Source: Mycoemilia scoparia | Taxonomy: Eukaryota > Kickxellomycota > Kickxellomycetes > Kickxellales > Kickxellaceae | Direction: 5' to 3' | Length of the DNA stretch: 64,000 nt | Assembly: GCA_027575805.1 (NCBI GenBank) | Contig: JANBPU010000020.1 | Span: 1-64,000, forward strand | Shown: piece after piece, positions 55,311 to 64,000 of the stretch | How positions within the stretch are numbered: position 1 is the stretch's first letter | How the letters are laid out: each line of letters begins with the position of its first letter | Made by a program: the position numbers and the translations under genes | Notes under the pieces: generated by a model | Seen by the model: the letters and a program-made list of their open reading frames with translations, nothing else | Database searches by the model: none | Told to the model about the DNA's origin: nothing

Positions 55311-56681
55311 TTACTGATCTGCCGTCTTGCTGCGTCTCCGTTCATCAAAAAACGACATAATGTCACCGGGTGTTACGACCTTTCCTTCTGCTGCAAAGGG
55401 CCTAAGAAAAGACTTGAGATCGTCACCAAGCTCCCGCAGGGCTATCGCGCCCATCGAAGCCATGGACCTGTCGTAGGTATCCAGACATTCCATAGCGACA
55501 TCGTAAAGAGGGATATCCTTCTCTGGATCTACTTCGGGCTCATAAACCGGATCATCTTTAAGAATATAATCCAAATTATGCTGTTTTATATACTCCATGC
55601 ATCCTTGGCATTTACAAACACATTCTTCCCAGGCCTTCTTCATAAAGATGTCAACTCTGGAAAAGTCGAGTTTTTCTGGTAGCAGATGTGTGCTTTCATT
55701 TGGAATGGCAGATCCAGCTTTGGTCTTTTTTGAGTCTTTGTCGCTCTCATCAGGCATTTCGTCAAGCTTCCGTTTGGAATTTGGGGGATTGATTTGGGCA
55801 CCGTGTTCTACCATTGGTACATTCTGTTCAGTTCCCGATGGGTCATTGACATCGCTATTTATACTCATGGTCGCATCCACAATCACATCTACCTTGTTGG
55901 TATTTTGGTCGACTATTCCATAGAACACAGCGTCTTTTGACAGGTGTTTAAACAATATGCTGTGTCTGTTGATACACTCACGGCATATGTATGAATCAAA
56001 GCTTTCTTCTCTAGGCATTTTTCCTATGCATCGATCATGATACCAATCTTGACAAAAAAAGCACTGTATCATTTCGCTTTCTTCAGTTTCTGGATCATAG
56101 AATGTATCGCATCGGCAATAGTAGCCCCAAAAGTTGTGGTTGTATTTGTTATTTTCGTTAGCAGTATCCATGGATTGATTTTCTTTTGCACGATCCATCA
56201 ATTCACACTTGCCCATACCCGAGCCCTCACTCGATTCTGGTCGTAGTATTTTGATTCCACAGTCGCACCGAAAGTTTTTCTTGCTAAACAGTTCTATGAC
56301 ATCGTGGCTCGAATGGCAGGATATGCTACAAGAATAGCAAATGCCTGCCAAGATCATACCATCCTTACCAACCGGGATGCTATTGGAATGTTGTGCCAAC
56401 TCTTTGTTTTTGATATCATTGGAACATGTCAAACAGGCGTATACCGGTTGATGGATATATCCCTTTGTGAAGGTGCATTTGTCAAATTTACCGGGCAGTG
56501 CCTGGGCTGCTTTTTGTTCAAGCTCGGCTTCCTGGAGAAGGTAGTCAACTGCCGTCATTGCTCTATTTTTAGTCTCTGGCTCTTCATTTTGATGGGACTC
56601 ATTAGCACTGTCGCTCTTTCCGGTTATACTCATAACAAAGTTGCGGGCACGCGCCTTTAGTTGCATCAAAGCATTAATCAA
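55311..56681 (-). CDS. UBR7: UBR7/Mlo2-type protein with UBR box and PHD finger
   Basis: Single exon, 456 residues. The UBR box (~65-145) shows CTFTKGYIHQPVYACLTC, then GICYSCSISCHSSHDVIELF and RCDCG. The atypical PHD finger (~185-245) is FWGYYCRCDTFYDPETEESE, then IQCFFCQDWYHDRCIGKMP and YICREC. A conserved C-terminal region follows (VDIFMKKAWEECVCKCQGC and YEPEVDPEKD). This order is that of UBR7 and fission-yeast mlo2. UBR7 acts as a ubiquitin ligase for histone H2B in animals and as a histone H3 chaperone partner. The function in fungi is less known. Confidence 0.9.
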   Translation of the reverse strand: MINALMQLKARARNFVMSITGKSDSANESHQNEEPETKNRAMTAVDYLLQEAELEQKAAQALPGKFDKCTFTKGYIHQPVYACLTCSNDIKNKELAQHSNSIPVGKDGMILAGICYSCSISCHSSHDVIELFSKKNFRCDCGIKILRPESSEGSGMGKCELMDRAKENQSMDTANENNKYNHNFWGYYCRCDTFYDPETEESEMIQCFFCQDWYHDRCIGKMPREESFDSYICRECINRHSILFKHLSKDAVFYGIVDQNTNKVDVIVDATMSINSDVNDPSGTEQNVPMVEHGAQINPPNSKRKLDEMPDESDKDSKKTKAGSAIPNESTHLLPEKLDFSRVDIFMKKAWEECVCKCQGCMEYIKQHNLDYILKDDPVYEPEVDPEKDIPLYDVAMECLDTYDRSMASMGAIALRELGDDLKSFLRPFAAEGKVVTPGDIMSFFDERRRSKTADQ

Positions 56682-57268
56682 ATTGACGAGAAGTTGGTAC
56701 GTCCCTACTCATCTTATCACGGTCTGCTTAGAGATCAGCCCAATTATGGGGTCAGTCTGAGCTTTCTAGATTGCTAAGCATTTTTTAGGTCAATAAAAAC
56801 TCGCTGTCAATCCATCAGGAAATGGTTTAAGATTATTGTGGAACCAAGGACGATGATTGGCACACTAATACCCTTGATATAATTACTAGTGTATTGGCCT
56901 TTGGGCTTGCTGCTAGTAAGGGTCAGAAGCGGCCTCTGTAATGAGTGAAATTCAAATATTACAAATAAAGCCATGCTTTCGGCCTTCACAGCTTTGTCTG
57001 GTGTTAATGTATAGCAGTGGGAACGAAGAAGAATTACGTGTGATACCAAAGTCAAGCATAATCGTGGTAACAGTTGATTTATTAGGGGGTTTAACAATAG
57101 TTCTAAGTAAGAGACAGGCTAATAGTAGAGTAACTGGAAGCTTTGAAAGGTTTATATGATACAAGACCATGCACAAATGAGAATAGAATAACGGTTGTAG
57201 TAATAATAGAATCATGAATTATATTTGCGGTTGTTGAAAATTAATGCGATATGTGGAGTACTGGTATC
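56682..57268. other. intergenic between UBR7 and SDS3
   Basis: 587 bp upstream of UBR7 and downstream of SDS3, both on the minus strand. Minus-strand open frames (57215-56807) give hydrophobic peptides without a recognised family. I cannot exclude a small multi-exon gene here, but I see no convincing model. Confidence 0.4.
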
Positions 57269-58258
57269 TCAGCGTTTACCAGCTTTGCCTCCCTTTTTTC
57301 CAGTGCCGCCAGTTATCAATGGCCCCGTTACTCCTGTTATTTTGCGAAGCTTGTTCAGGTCTTTAATAATCTCATCTTCGGCTAAACCTGCCATTGAGAA
57401 ATTTTGTGCCATTTTCCGGCGATGCGCTGTAGCTTTTGGTGGATCCCCAGCGATTGAATCTGCACCCCGCTTTCTAAGGTTTCGCTTGCTTGAGGCTCGA
57501 ATGTTGGTTTCAGAATAGTAGTCACCGCCGTCAAGCTCCATGCTATCCTTTTCCTCATTAAGACGTGCCCGCCTCTCTTCTATGTCGGCGACCATTTTGT
57601 CATATAATGACTGCTTTTCTTGCTCAAATTCCTCGTTCGCCTGCTTTAGCATTCGGTCCATCTCTGCCTCATAGAGATCCATTAGGTACTTGGAAAATTC
57701 TTCTGTTTGTAGAAGCTCATCATCGCGTTTTGCGGTTAAAGCTGTTAATTCGTCAACAAAAGCCGGGTATGTTCCGGAAAGTATCTGATATATAGTCTGC
57801 TTGATTTCCATTGACTTTTGGTAGTAAACACGTTCATAGTCTTGGTAGACTTCTTTATCAATCTGACAGAGTCGCTCGGTTATCCGATAGCGTAGCGAGT
57901 GAGTCGGCTTTCGCTCAGCCTTTTGTTTTGCAGAGTAGTCTTCAGGGATCTGCGAGACTTTGCTCCAGTTATTAGCATACGAATAGTTGTTCTGGTATGG
58001 AATCGCATTTTGCTGAGGCGAGTTTCTTTGCTGGTGAGACACCTGGAGCTTATGATTTGGTAATGGCATGCTGGCGTGTGAGGAATGCATATACTGTGTA
58101 TTCCGAGAAGGAGTTGTCTGCCCTTGACGACTTGGCGTTTGGATATGCTGGTGTTGTTGTATGTATTGAGCGGAATAGCTTGTGTGCCCGCCAACCGGCT
58201 TATTTGTATGTGGTTTTAGGTCTTGCACTTCCTCCATTCTCATACTTGTTGGAGCCAA
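57269..58258 (-). CDS. SDS3: Sds3/BRMS1-like histone deacetylase complex subunit
   Basis: Single exon, 329 residues. Residues 1-110 are Gln/His/Ser-rich and disordered. A long coiled coil (~120-240) begins YRITERLCQIDKEVYQDYER and continues IKQTIYQILSGTYPAFVDEL then DELLQTEEFSKYLMDLYEAE, the Sds3/SUDS3/BRMS1 core. The C-terminus is basic, with RKMAQNFSMAGLAEDEIIKD, a conserved short block, and GTGKKGGKAGKR. In yeast Sds3 is an integral subunit of the Rpd3L deacetylase complex that supports Sin3 binding and repression. The gene is divergent from NDUFS7, with 553 bp between starts. Confidence 0.85.
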   Translation of the reverse strand: MAPTSMRMEEVQDLKPHTNKPVGGHTSYSAQYIQQHQHIQTPSRQGQTTPSRNTQYMHSSHASMPLPNHKLQVSHQQRNSPQQNAIPYQNNYSYANNWSKVSQIPEDYSAKQKAERKPTHSLRYRITERLCQIDKEVYQDYERVYYQKSMEIKQTIYQILSGTYPAFVDELTALTAKRDDELLQTEEFSKYLMDLYEAEMDRMLKQANEEFEQEKQSLYDKMVADIEERRARLNEEKDSMELDGGDYYSETNIRASSKRNLRKRGADSIAGDPPKATAHRRKMAQNFSMAGLAEDEIIKDLNKLRKITGVTGPLITGGTGKKGGKAGKR

Positions 58259-58811
58259 GCGAAATTACCAAAACTTAAAATAGGCCTGTATTATTTGTTT
58301 TCAAATATAAAGTAAAGAGCAATAACCTCTTGATAAGGGTGTTCAGCTGTTCGGCGCTTTTGGTTTTATAGAGCCCTCAGCTATGGGCTTTATCGACTAA
58401 CTGAGCTCTTTATTGTATCAGAGACCAGAGCTTTATGTATTATCACAACAGAAAAAGTATGTCCCAAAGAGACTAACAAATCTTATCAATATATAAATAG
58501 TTATAAACTTTGCAAGAGAATAAAGTGTACTGTTGGTAAGGGATAGAAATAAGCCTGGCCTTGTATTGCAACCTGCAGAACTGGGCTTTTTTAGTCTTAC
58601 AGGTCCAAATAACACTACACCCTTCCTTTCTCTCCGGTGGTCCTCGTGATAATTTAATTTGATAATAACACAAATCAGATTACCCCTAGACGAGGAGGAA
58701 TCTACCAAATTGTGATAACTGAAAGTTGTTGGCACCAACTTGAGCATGACAAGCAGGCGATTTTTAACTCGCTTTCTACCTTTCTATATCAAATAACACC
58801 CTTTTAACAAA
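58259..58811. other. divergent promoter region (SDS3 / NDUFS7)
   Basis: 553 bp, AT-rich. No specific motif or additional gene seen. Confidence 0.5.
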
Positions 58812-59836
58812 ATGAGCATCGTCGGAATTCGCGGGTTCAGTCTTTCCCACACAGGTAAGCAGGATTTGGGTCTTGTGCAAATACATTCGACATAATGCTT
58901 TTGGATAGGTATATTTAGATTTAAATTGGTATGCGGATATTTTATAATAGCTTCAAAGGGGCAACTCCTCGCCATTGCCCTTCAACGCAGTTTCCAGACC
59001 AAGGCTGCTCCAAAGAATGAGACCAAAGGTAAGCACAAATGAAAGTTGCCAATCAGCTATTAATAAATTGTTGCTAAACCTGTAATTTGGCCTGCGACTT
59101 TAGCCCTTGTAACAGTACCAGCTCGCAACATGGCAACAAAGGCAGCCGTAGTTCCACGAACAAATTTCGAAGCTATGAACAAACCAGGAAACGCAGCAGG
59201 TAAGAGCATATTCACCAACTACATTTTATATCAGATCAATCCATAGCGAGATACTAAAAGGGCACCTAAATGTATATATGTACATAGAGTACGTCCTTAC
59301 ATCTGTGGATAAGCTAGTCAACTGGGGCTTCACCACATCCCACTGGCCTGTTACTTTTGGTTTGGCCTGCTGCGCTGTTGAGATGATGCACATGTCTATG
59401 CCTCGCTATGACGCTGATCGCATCGGTCTTGTATACCGTGCCACCCCCAGACAATCTGACTCTATGATTGTTGCTGGCACTTTAACTAATAAAATGGCGC
59501 CAGCTCTTCGCCGTGTATACGATCAGGTTTGTGTTTCTACTTTACTTTTGATATGTATATTTATATGTTAGCACGCATACTTACTTACCAACATCTTGTA
59601 TCTGCGAATAGATCTCCGAACCTCGCTGGGTAGTTTCTATGGGCTCCTGTGCTAATGGTGGTGGCTACTATCACTACTCATATTCTGTAGTCCGTGGTTG
59701 TGACCGTATTGTCCCTGTTGACATTTATATTCCTGGATGTCCTCCCACAGCTGAAGCCACAATGTACGGCATGCTTCAGCTTCAAAAGAAGATTAGACGC
59801 AAGAGGAACACCACCATGTGGTACAGAAAGTACTAG
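58812..59836 (+). CDS. NDUFS7: NADH:ubiquinone oxidoreductase 20-kDa subunit (NDUFS7/PSST)
   Basis: Five exons: 58812-58854, 58951-59028, 59104-59199, 59288-59526 and 59612-59836, with GT-AG introns and matching phases, giving 226 residues. The first three exons encode a basic presequence and linker (for example [20 protein letters not shown]). The catalytic part has [12 protein letters not shown], then [20 protein letters not shown] and [10 protein letters not shown]. The four Cys ligands of Fe-S cluster N2 are all present. The loop [20 protein letters not shown] replaces the usual F-R-A-S-P-R-Q. The subunit passes electrons to ubiquinone in the peripheral arm of complex I. Its presence shows that this fungus keeps complex I, unlike S. 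cerevisiae. Confidence 0.96.
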
Positions 59837-60371
59837 TCAAGATCACTTGTTTTCTTTAGAATAAACTTTTGTGTTTTTTTCAAGATATTATTTGCATGAA
59901 ACTGACATGTTTAATTGAGAGTTGCTGGAGTAAACGTATTACATAGTCAGTTTCTACTATATGGACTATGATTTTCGAAGGGTACCTTTTGGTGGCTGAT
60001 GATTATATGACGCTATCACAGCCAAATGGATGTCCAGTTTTACTAGTAAACATCCGCCCTTCAAAAATTATCCCCCGGATAGTAGATGCATGAAGAGTAG
60101 ACTGAAGTGGATATTATAAATTCATAATGTTCAAGACACAAGCATGAGACTGCCAGAAAAAGCTTAGGAAAACATGGTATATTGATATTTGTGTTTGAAG
60201 CCACCAGGCGTCTATTATTAGTTCAGTTTGAAATGCTTCCATATACTATGCTTGTGCAACAAGATTGGTGAGAATGGTATCATTTTTAAAAGAAGTGTTG
60301 TCTAATAATAGATTTATTATTCCAAAATTTACATCAGAAATAGAAAATAATACAGAGCCGGCTGTTATTTC
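59837..60371. other. intergenic between convergent NDUFS7 and the secreted-protein gene
   Basis: 535 bp containing family-1 copy 7; otherwise AT-rich with no recognised feature. Confidence 0.55.
59960..60081. mobile_element. family-1 inverted-repeat element, copy 7 (long subtype)
   Basis: 122 bp, starting 124 bp after the NDUFS7 stop. Ends TATGGACTATGATTTTCGAA and CCCTTCAAAAATTATCCCCC then GGATA. The interior has GGTGGCTGATGATTATATGA, CACAGCCAAATGGATGTCCA and the TTTTACTAGTAAA block. Confidence 0.86.
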
Positions 60372-61169
60372 TTAGAGAGCTTCATCCAATGCCTTCCATA
60401 TCTTGCCACGCTGCTCATCCCATGAAGCACCAACAGCAGTAGTACAGTAAGTCTTGAACGACTCCAAGTCGTGTTCCTTGATCTTGCCCGAGCCATGGTA
60501 TTCCTTGGCATGTGTGGCCAAATACCAAGCAGCAGCACCAAAGCTGTCGCTATTGTTAAGGACAAGTTCACGAACCTTGTTCTTTACCATGTCGTCAGTA
60601 GTGGACTCTGTGGCTCCAAGCGCACTAACCTTATCAGGATACAACGAATTGGCATATTGATAAACAAAGTTATACATCAACATGGCTCTAGTGCCCTGGC
60701 CAGGACGACCAGGTTCAGGGAAGTGGTTGGTGTTGTAAGCGAATGTACCGGATTCGAAAGCAGAAAGAGCAATGAGAGCAACCTTTTCGGCACGGCTGGT
60801 GATCTTGTACTTGTCAAATGCAGCATTGAATCCACTGGCAGCGTCTGCAAAGGTTGCACATTCGCTCTTGAAGCTGTTGTTGCACTGTTGTGATGAGCCA
60901 AGAGCGGTCTTGAGCTTATCGGCAGTCACATCTCCTGAAGAGCCGCCGGATGGTGGCACATAAGGGCCATTACCTCCTCCACCTTGGGGAGGCAAGGGTG
61001 CAGGTGACTGAGTGGGCGTTGGAGTAGGTGGTTGAACAGGTGTTGGTGCTGGGACGTTTGGAGTAGGGGCAGGGCAACGGACAGGGTCTGGAATAGGAGA
61101 AGCACTAATGCTTGGAACCCCAATAGCGAGAGCAAAGATTGCGACGATGGAAACTTTATAAAACAACAT
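60372..61169 (-). CDS. secreted protein with Pro-rich linker and conserved fungal domain
   Basis: Single exon, 265 residues. A signal peptide (SIVAIFALAIGVPSISAS) is followed by a Pro/Thr-rich linker (~30-75: PTPVQPPTPTPTQSP and similar), a Gly/Ser stretch and a C-terminal domain (~80-265). That domain has a conserved-looking segment KVALIALSAFESGTFAYNTN then HFPEPGRPGQGTRAMLMYNF, and two Cys. I have seen this ALxAFESGxFxYNxNHFPxPGRPGQGTR pattern in secreted fungal proteins of unknown function. A lysozyme-like or wall-associated role is a guess. A TATA-like TATATAAAAA lies about 55 bp upstream. Confidence 0.72.
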   Translation of the reverse strand: MLFYKVSIVAIFALAIGVPSISASPIPDPVRCPAPTPNVPAPTPVQPPTPTPTQSPAPLPPQGGGGNGPYVPPSGGSSGDVTADKLKTALGSSQQCNNSFKSECATFADAASGFNAAFDKYKITSRAEKVALIALSAFESGTFAYNTNHFPEPGRPGQGTRAMLMYNFVYQYANSLYPDKVSALGATESTTDDMVKNKVRELVLNNSDSFGAAAWYLATHAKEYHGSGKIKEHDLESFKTYCTTAVGASWDEQRGKIWKALDEAL

Positions 61170-61221
61170 GACGTTAAAAGAATAGACGTGAGCGAAAGAG
61201 GTAGAATGGGAAGGTCCGGGT

Positions 61222-61231
61222 TTTTATATAT
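61222..61231 (-). promoter_or_regulatory. TATA-like element of the secreted-protein gene
   Basis: TATATAAAAA on the minus strand, about 55 bp upstream of the ATG at 61169. This suggests a short 5' UTR. Confidence 0.4.
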
Positions 61232-62345
61232 CTATGTTGCCGCCAGGACAAATATAATGACAGAGGGATGTAATTCGTGGGCAAAAGAAAAGTAGTGGTT
61301 TGGGATAAAAGACGAGTGACAATTGCTCAGTCTATTTATAATTCCCTGGCACGGCAGTAATGGCTAAAGCTGGATAGCTTGGTACTGCTTAAAGTGAAAT
61401 GAATGTGTGCTGGAACTTGAAATCCCCACACGCATTTTAAAATGCTGATATTCTACTTCGGCTCAGTCATTGTGAGGATCCACATGCATCCACAAAGGCA
61501 GAATTCCCTCCACCTCCTTTGTTTCAAAAACCTGCCTTCCAAAATAAGGAAGGATAGCGAGCTGCATTTGACGAAAATAAGATTAGAAAGCGAGTAAATC
61601 AACCCCGCTTAAAGCTTATTTTATATTAAAAATCGTGTTAACTTTGGGTTGAATTTAATTTGTGCCCAAAGTCAAAACAAATATGCAGAAACAAAGAGCC
61701 CAGGCACCCTTCACAGAACCGTTCTCGTCAAACATTAAACCAAACTTGACAGCCTATCTAATATGACTAAAGGTAAATTGACGTGAGGAATCTAAACACA
61801 GGGGGAGTATCTCCTTATTCCCTTTGTAACAGTAATGTCTGGTAGAGTTACGGCTAATTGTATAAAGTTTAGATGTCAAATATTTCAAAATACTGAGTGC
61901 ATTCTTATTCCCTTTGAGGAAGTTCATGGTGAATAATTACAGGCCTTACACCTGCATCCCCCGAAGAGCTAGGGAAATATCAAAATGCAAAAGTGTTGTT
62001 GAAACGTTTTTACTGAACATGCACAATATTTAATGCAATTAGCATGACCATGCCATTAACCTGTTCACATTAGTGGCTCAAGAAGCCACGAGTTTTCGAC
62101 CACACTGGGGCCTTAATTGACATTTGCTGTTGGTTCAGCATTCTCCTAAATCTACGCTGTAGTGCTTGGCGGGACCCGTTAATTATCATCCACATGACGG
62201 ATTCTCCATAAAAGCGACCCTTATTGCCCCTCAGAAATAGCGGTCATGTTCAGCTGAATCTCAGCCACAATATAATGCTTATTGGTGATTTTTGCAAGCA
62301 GAGCTAAAATCACCAACCAGTTCAATTTTTATAGAGAAACTCCCA

Positions 62346-62464
62346 TATGGGTAATAATTTTTGAAGGGTGAAAGTTCACTAGTAAAATTGGACATCTACT
62401 TGACTGTGATTACGCCTATAATCATTGGTCACCAAAATTCACCCTTCAAAAATAACTACACATA
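62346..62464. mobile_element. family-1 inverted-repeat element, copy 8 (long subtype, reverse)
   Basis: 119 bp. Ends TATGGGTAATAATTTTTGAA and CACCCTTCAAAAATAACTAC then ACATA. The interior reads as the reverse complement of copy 3 (GTTCACTAGTAAAATTGGAC, GACTGTGATTACGCCTATAA). Confidence 0.87.
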
Positions 62465-62761
62465 TAGCTTAAACAACAAGCAATTTACTTCTTTGATTTT
62501 TGATTCGCAATAGCTGCTGTTTGATTCTATTCTTTAAAATCAATGTAGATTGATTCTGGATTGAAATGGTATTACATGAGCAGGTTGTACTTTAGGGTAT
62601 AGATAAAAGTTAAAGATATTATATATACACCTTGGTGTGAGGTGTCTGCATCACACAGCTTTTGTACCAAATTATAGATGCAATTGTTATTTCCATATTA
62701 TAACACGACTTTACAAATAAACTGTAAAACATTTAGTGTGAGGCCCAATATCTACATCTGA

Positions 62762-64000
62762 ATGGAGCGCCTACCGGAACACCTTAGAGATAGAATCATC
62801 AATATTCTGCTATCTGAGGGGTCTTTTTTCCGCGGAAATGCTAAAATGCCACAAGAACTAGAGGATTGGAACCAAAAGGCACAAGAAGAACGGTGGTCCA
62901 AAAGGCTTATATACCCATCGCAGGCCAACTTTAGACCTATTGACCCAGAATGCATCCCATTCGTGAAGAAACTAACAATAATGGGGCTTTCTCAAAAGGC
63001 AAAGGAGGAAGCAGCCGGTTATCAAGGTATACACCCCCATATAATTGAATGTTTTGAACAGGGATGGTCAAATGTCACCAGCATTGACATGATGTTTCCT
63101 ACAAGAATCAAGGCAGTTCCACTTGCATCTGCAATTCATAGATATTTTCCAAATCTGAAAAGCCTGAGAGTACGATTATCAATTGCTGGCCTACCAAAGC
63201 TCCTTAAGGCAATTGACACGTTAAACCTTCACATCACCTCCTTATCGGTTAAAGTGAATCCTGTTGATATGAATGAAGAAATATATATTAACAGCATCAA
63301 AAAGATATATGATGTGCTTCCAGAGATTGCAGGCAGATTGGCTGCATTCAAAATAAATGGGTGCGCAATTCCTTTGACCCTGGTGCAGAGGATAACACAA
63401 ACACAGCCTAATCTAGAAGCCCTAAAATTCAGTTGTAAATCTGGAAAAATAAGAGTCGGATACCCATTATTTCAGCTCACTAGCTTAAGAATAGTCGATG
63501 TAGATGGTGGGGCAGATTTAGATCCATTGGTTCTTGAAAGCAAAGATTTCCCTTCATTAGAGAGCTTGCATTTAGAAAACATCACAGCTCACCAGGCCCA
63601 GAGGTTGGGCAAAGATCAGATATTGGAAAATTTTTTGGTTGGAAAATGGGTACATTTAATAGGACTATATCTTCCCTACATAAATGACCATATATCCGAA
63701 AAAATAGCAACTTTGTGCCCATCTCTTGCTGTACTTGAGGTAAAACCATCTCACAAAGCCAGCGAAATACAAATCGAACAGAACCAAAATCCTGATAACA
63801 GTATAACCAATGATGGCTTTCTAATACTCGTTAACAGTTTGCAATTTCTTAGGAGATTGGTCTTCAAAAACAGCATAAACTACTCTGTTCACTCATTGAA
63901 AAAGGAGAGTATTGTTTCAAAAATGCACAGTCAAGGGGCATGGAAATGCATGGACCTTGAGCAATTAACAATAGATACATGGGACCTTGACCTTAAAGAA
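62762..64000 (+). CDS. F-box-like/LRR protein, 3' end cut by the window
   Basis: Open frame of 413 codons from 62762 to the window edge with no stop, so at least 413 residues and partial. The N-terminus MERLPEHLRDRIINILLSEG reads like a short F-box. Irregular LRR-type repeats follow (FPNLKSLRVRLSIAGLPKLL, FPSLESLHLENITAHQAQ, FLRRLVFKNSINYS). It is homologous to the gene at 26806-28488: the FP-x-L-x-x-L-x-x-ENI, K-W-x-x-L, CP-S-L-A-x-LE and LQ-F-LR blocks come in the same order with similar spacing. No intron is seen. The inferred role is a substrate receptor of an SCF-type ligase; the target is unknown. Confidence 0.72.
   Translation, partial: MERLPEHLRDRIINILLSEGSFFRGNAKMPQELEDWNQKAQEERWSKRLIYPSQANFRPIDPECIPFVKKLTIMGLSQKAKEEAAGYQGIHPHIIECFEQGWSNVTSIDMMFPTRIKAVPLASAIHRYFPNLKSLRVRLSIAGLPKLLKAIDTLNLHITSLSVKVNPVDMNEEIYINSIKKIYDVLPEIAGRLAAFKINGCAIPLTLVQRITQTQPNLEALKFSCKSGKIRVGYPLFQLTSLRIVDVDGGADLDPLVLESKDFPSLESLHLENITAHQAQRLGKDQILENFLVGKWVHLIGLYLPYINDHISEKIATLCPSLAVLEVKPSHKASEIQIEQNQNPDNSITNDGFLILVNSLQFLRRLVFKNSINYSVHSLKKESIVSKMHSQGAWKCMDLEQLTIDTWDLDLKE

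Larger units (their letters stand above)
61170..62761. other. 1.6-kb divergent intergenic region
   Basis: Between the secreted-protein gene (minus) and the second LRR gene (plus). It contains family-1 copy 8. Otherwise AT-rich with no recognised gene. Confidence 0.5.

Noticed and set aside
56807..57215. Hydrophobic minus-strand frames between UBR7 and SDS3
   Set aside because: Several candidate splice sites exist, but no model gave a recognisable or consistent protein; reported only as unresolved intergenic sequence.
1..64000. tRNA, rRNA, CRISPR arrays, viral or toxin genes
   Set aside because: None was recognised by eye. CRISPR is not expected in a fungal nuclear genome, and the only dispersed repeats are the two short inverted-repeat families. 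A covariance-model scan would be needed to exclude tRNAs.

Overview
The window is nuclear DNA of a fungus. It holds 26 protein-coding genes that I can name or describe, plus one doubtful small gene. The genes are dense, lie on both strands, and are broken by short GT-AG introns of about 45-150 bp. Fungal markers are LYS9 (alpha-aminoadipate lysine pathway), a Dam1-like DASH subunit, a Syo1-type ribosomal import chaperone and a SUL1/2-type sulfate permease. Several genes that ascomycete yeasts have lost or that are better known from animals are also present: SNAPC4, BLOC1S4, POLD4, UBR7, a GUCD1-like protein, complex I NDUFS7 and a C8orf76-like TPR protein. This mix suggests an early-diverging, zygomycete-grade lineage. 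Kickxellomycotina/Zoopagomycota is my best guess, by inference only. No rRNA, tRNA, CRISPR array or viral gene was recognised.

Layout, left half: SNAPC4-like Myb factor (+), MFS transporter (-), secreted CBM9-like protein (-), LCP5/neuroguidin (-), SDH2 (+), SYO1 (-), a doubtful Cys-rich gene (-), LYS9 (+) with an upstream Gcn4-type site, COX6A/COX13 (-), a four-TM protein (+), Dam1-like (-), sulfate permease (-), LRR protein (+), aspartic protease (-), BLOC1S4 (+).

Layout, right half: an intron-rich SCC2/NIPBL cohesin loader (-) fills about 32.0-39.4 kb. It is followed by RPN9 (-), a C8orf76-like gene (+), NMD3 (+), a GUCD1-like gene (-), a large DDHD phospholipase (+), POLD4 (+), UBR7 (-), SDS3 (-), NDUFS7 (+), a secreted Pro-linker protein (-) and a second LRR gene (+) cut by the window end.

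The genes do not form a pathway cluster. They are mostly housekeeping: mitochondrial respiration (SDH2, COX6A, NDUFS7), ribosome biogenesis (LCP5, SYO1, NMD3), chromosome biology (SCC2, Dam1-like, POLD4, SDS3) and protein turnover (RPN9, UBR7).

The main structure not explained by genes is two families of short non-coding inverted-repeat elements. Family 1 has eight copies of about 102-123 bp with TA-flanked termini, in a long and a short subtype, all between genes. Family 2 has two copies of about 140 bp, one of them inside an intron of the DDHD gene. Other notable points are a winged-helix-like C-terminal extension on the Dam1-like protein and two recognisably homologous LRR genes 36 kb apart.
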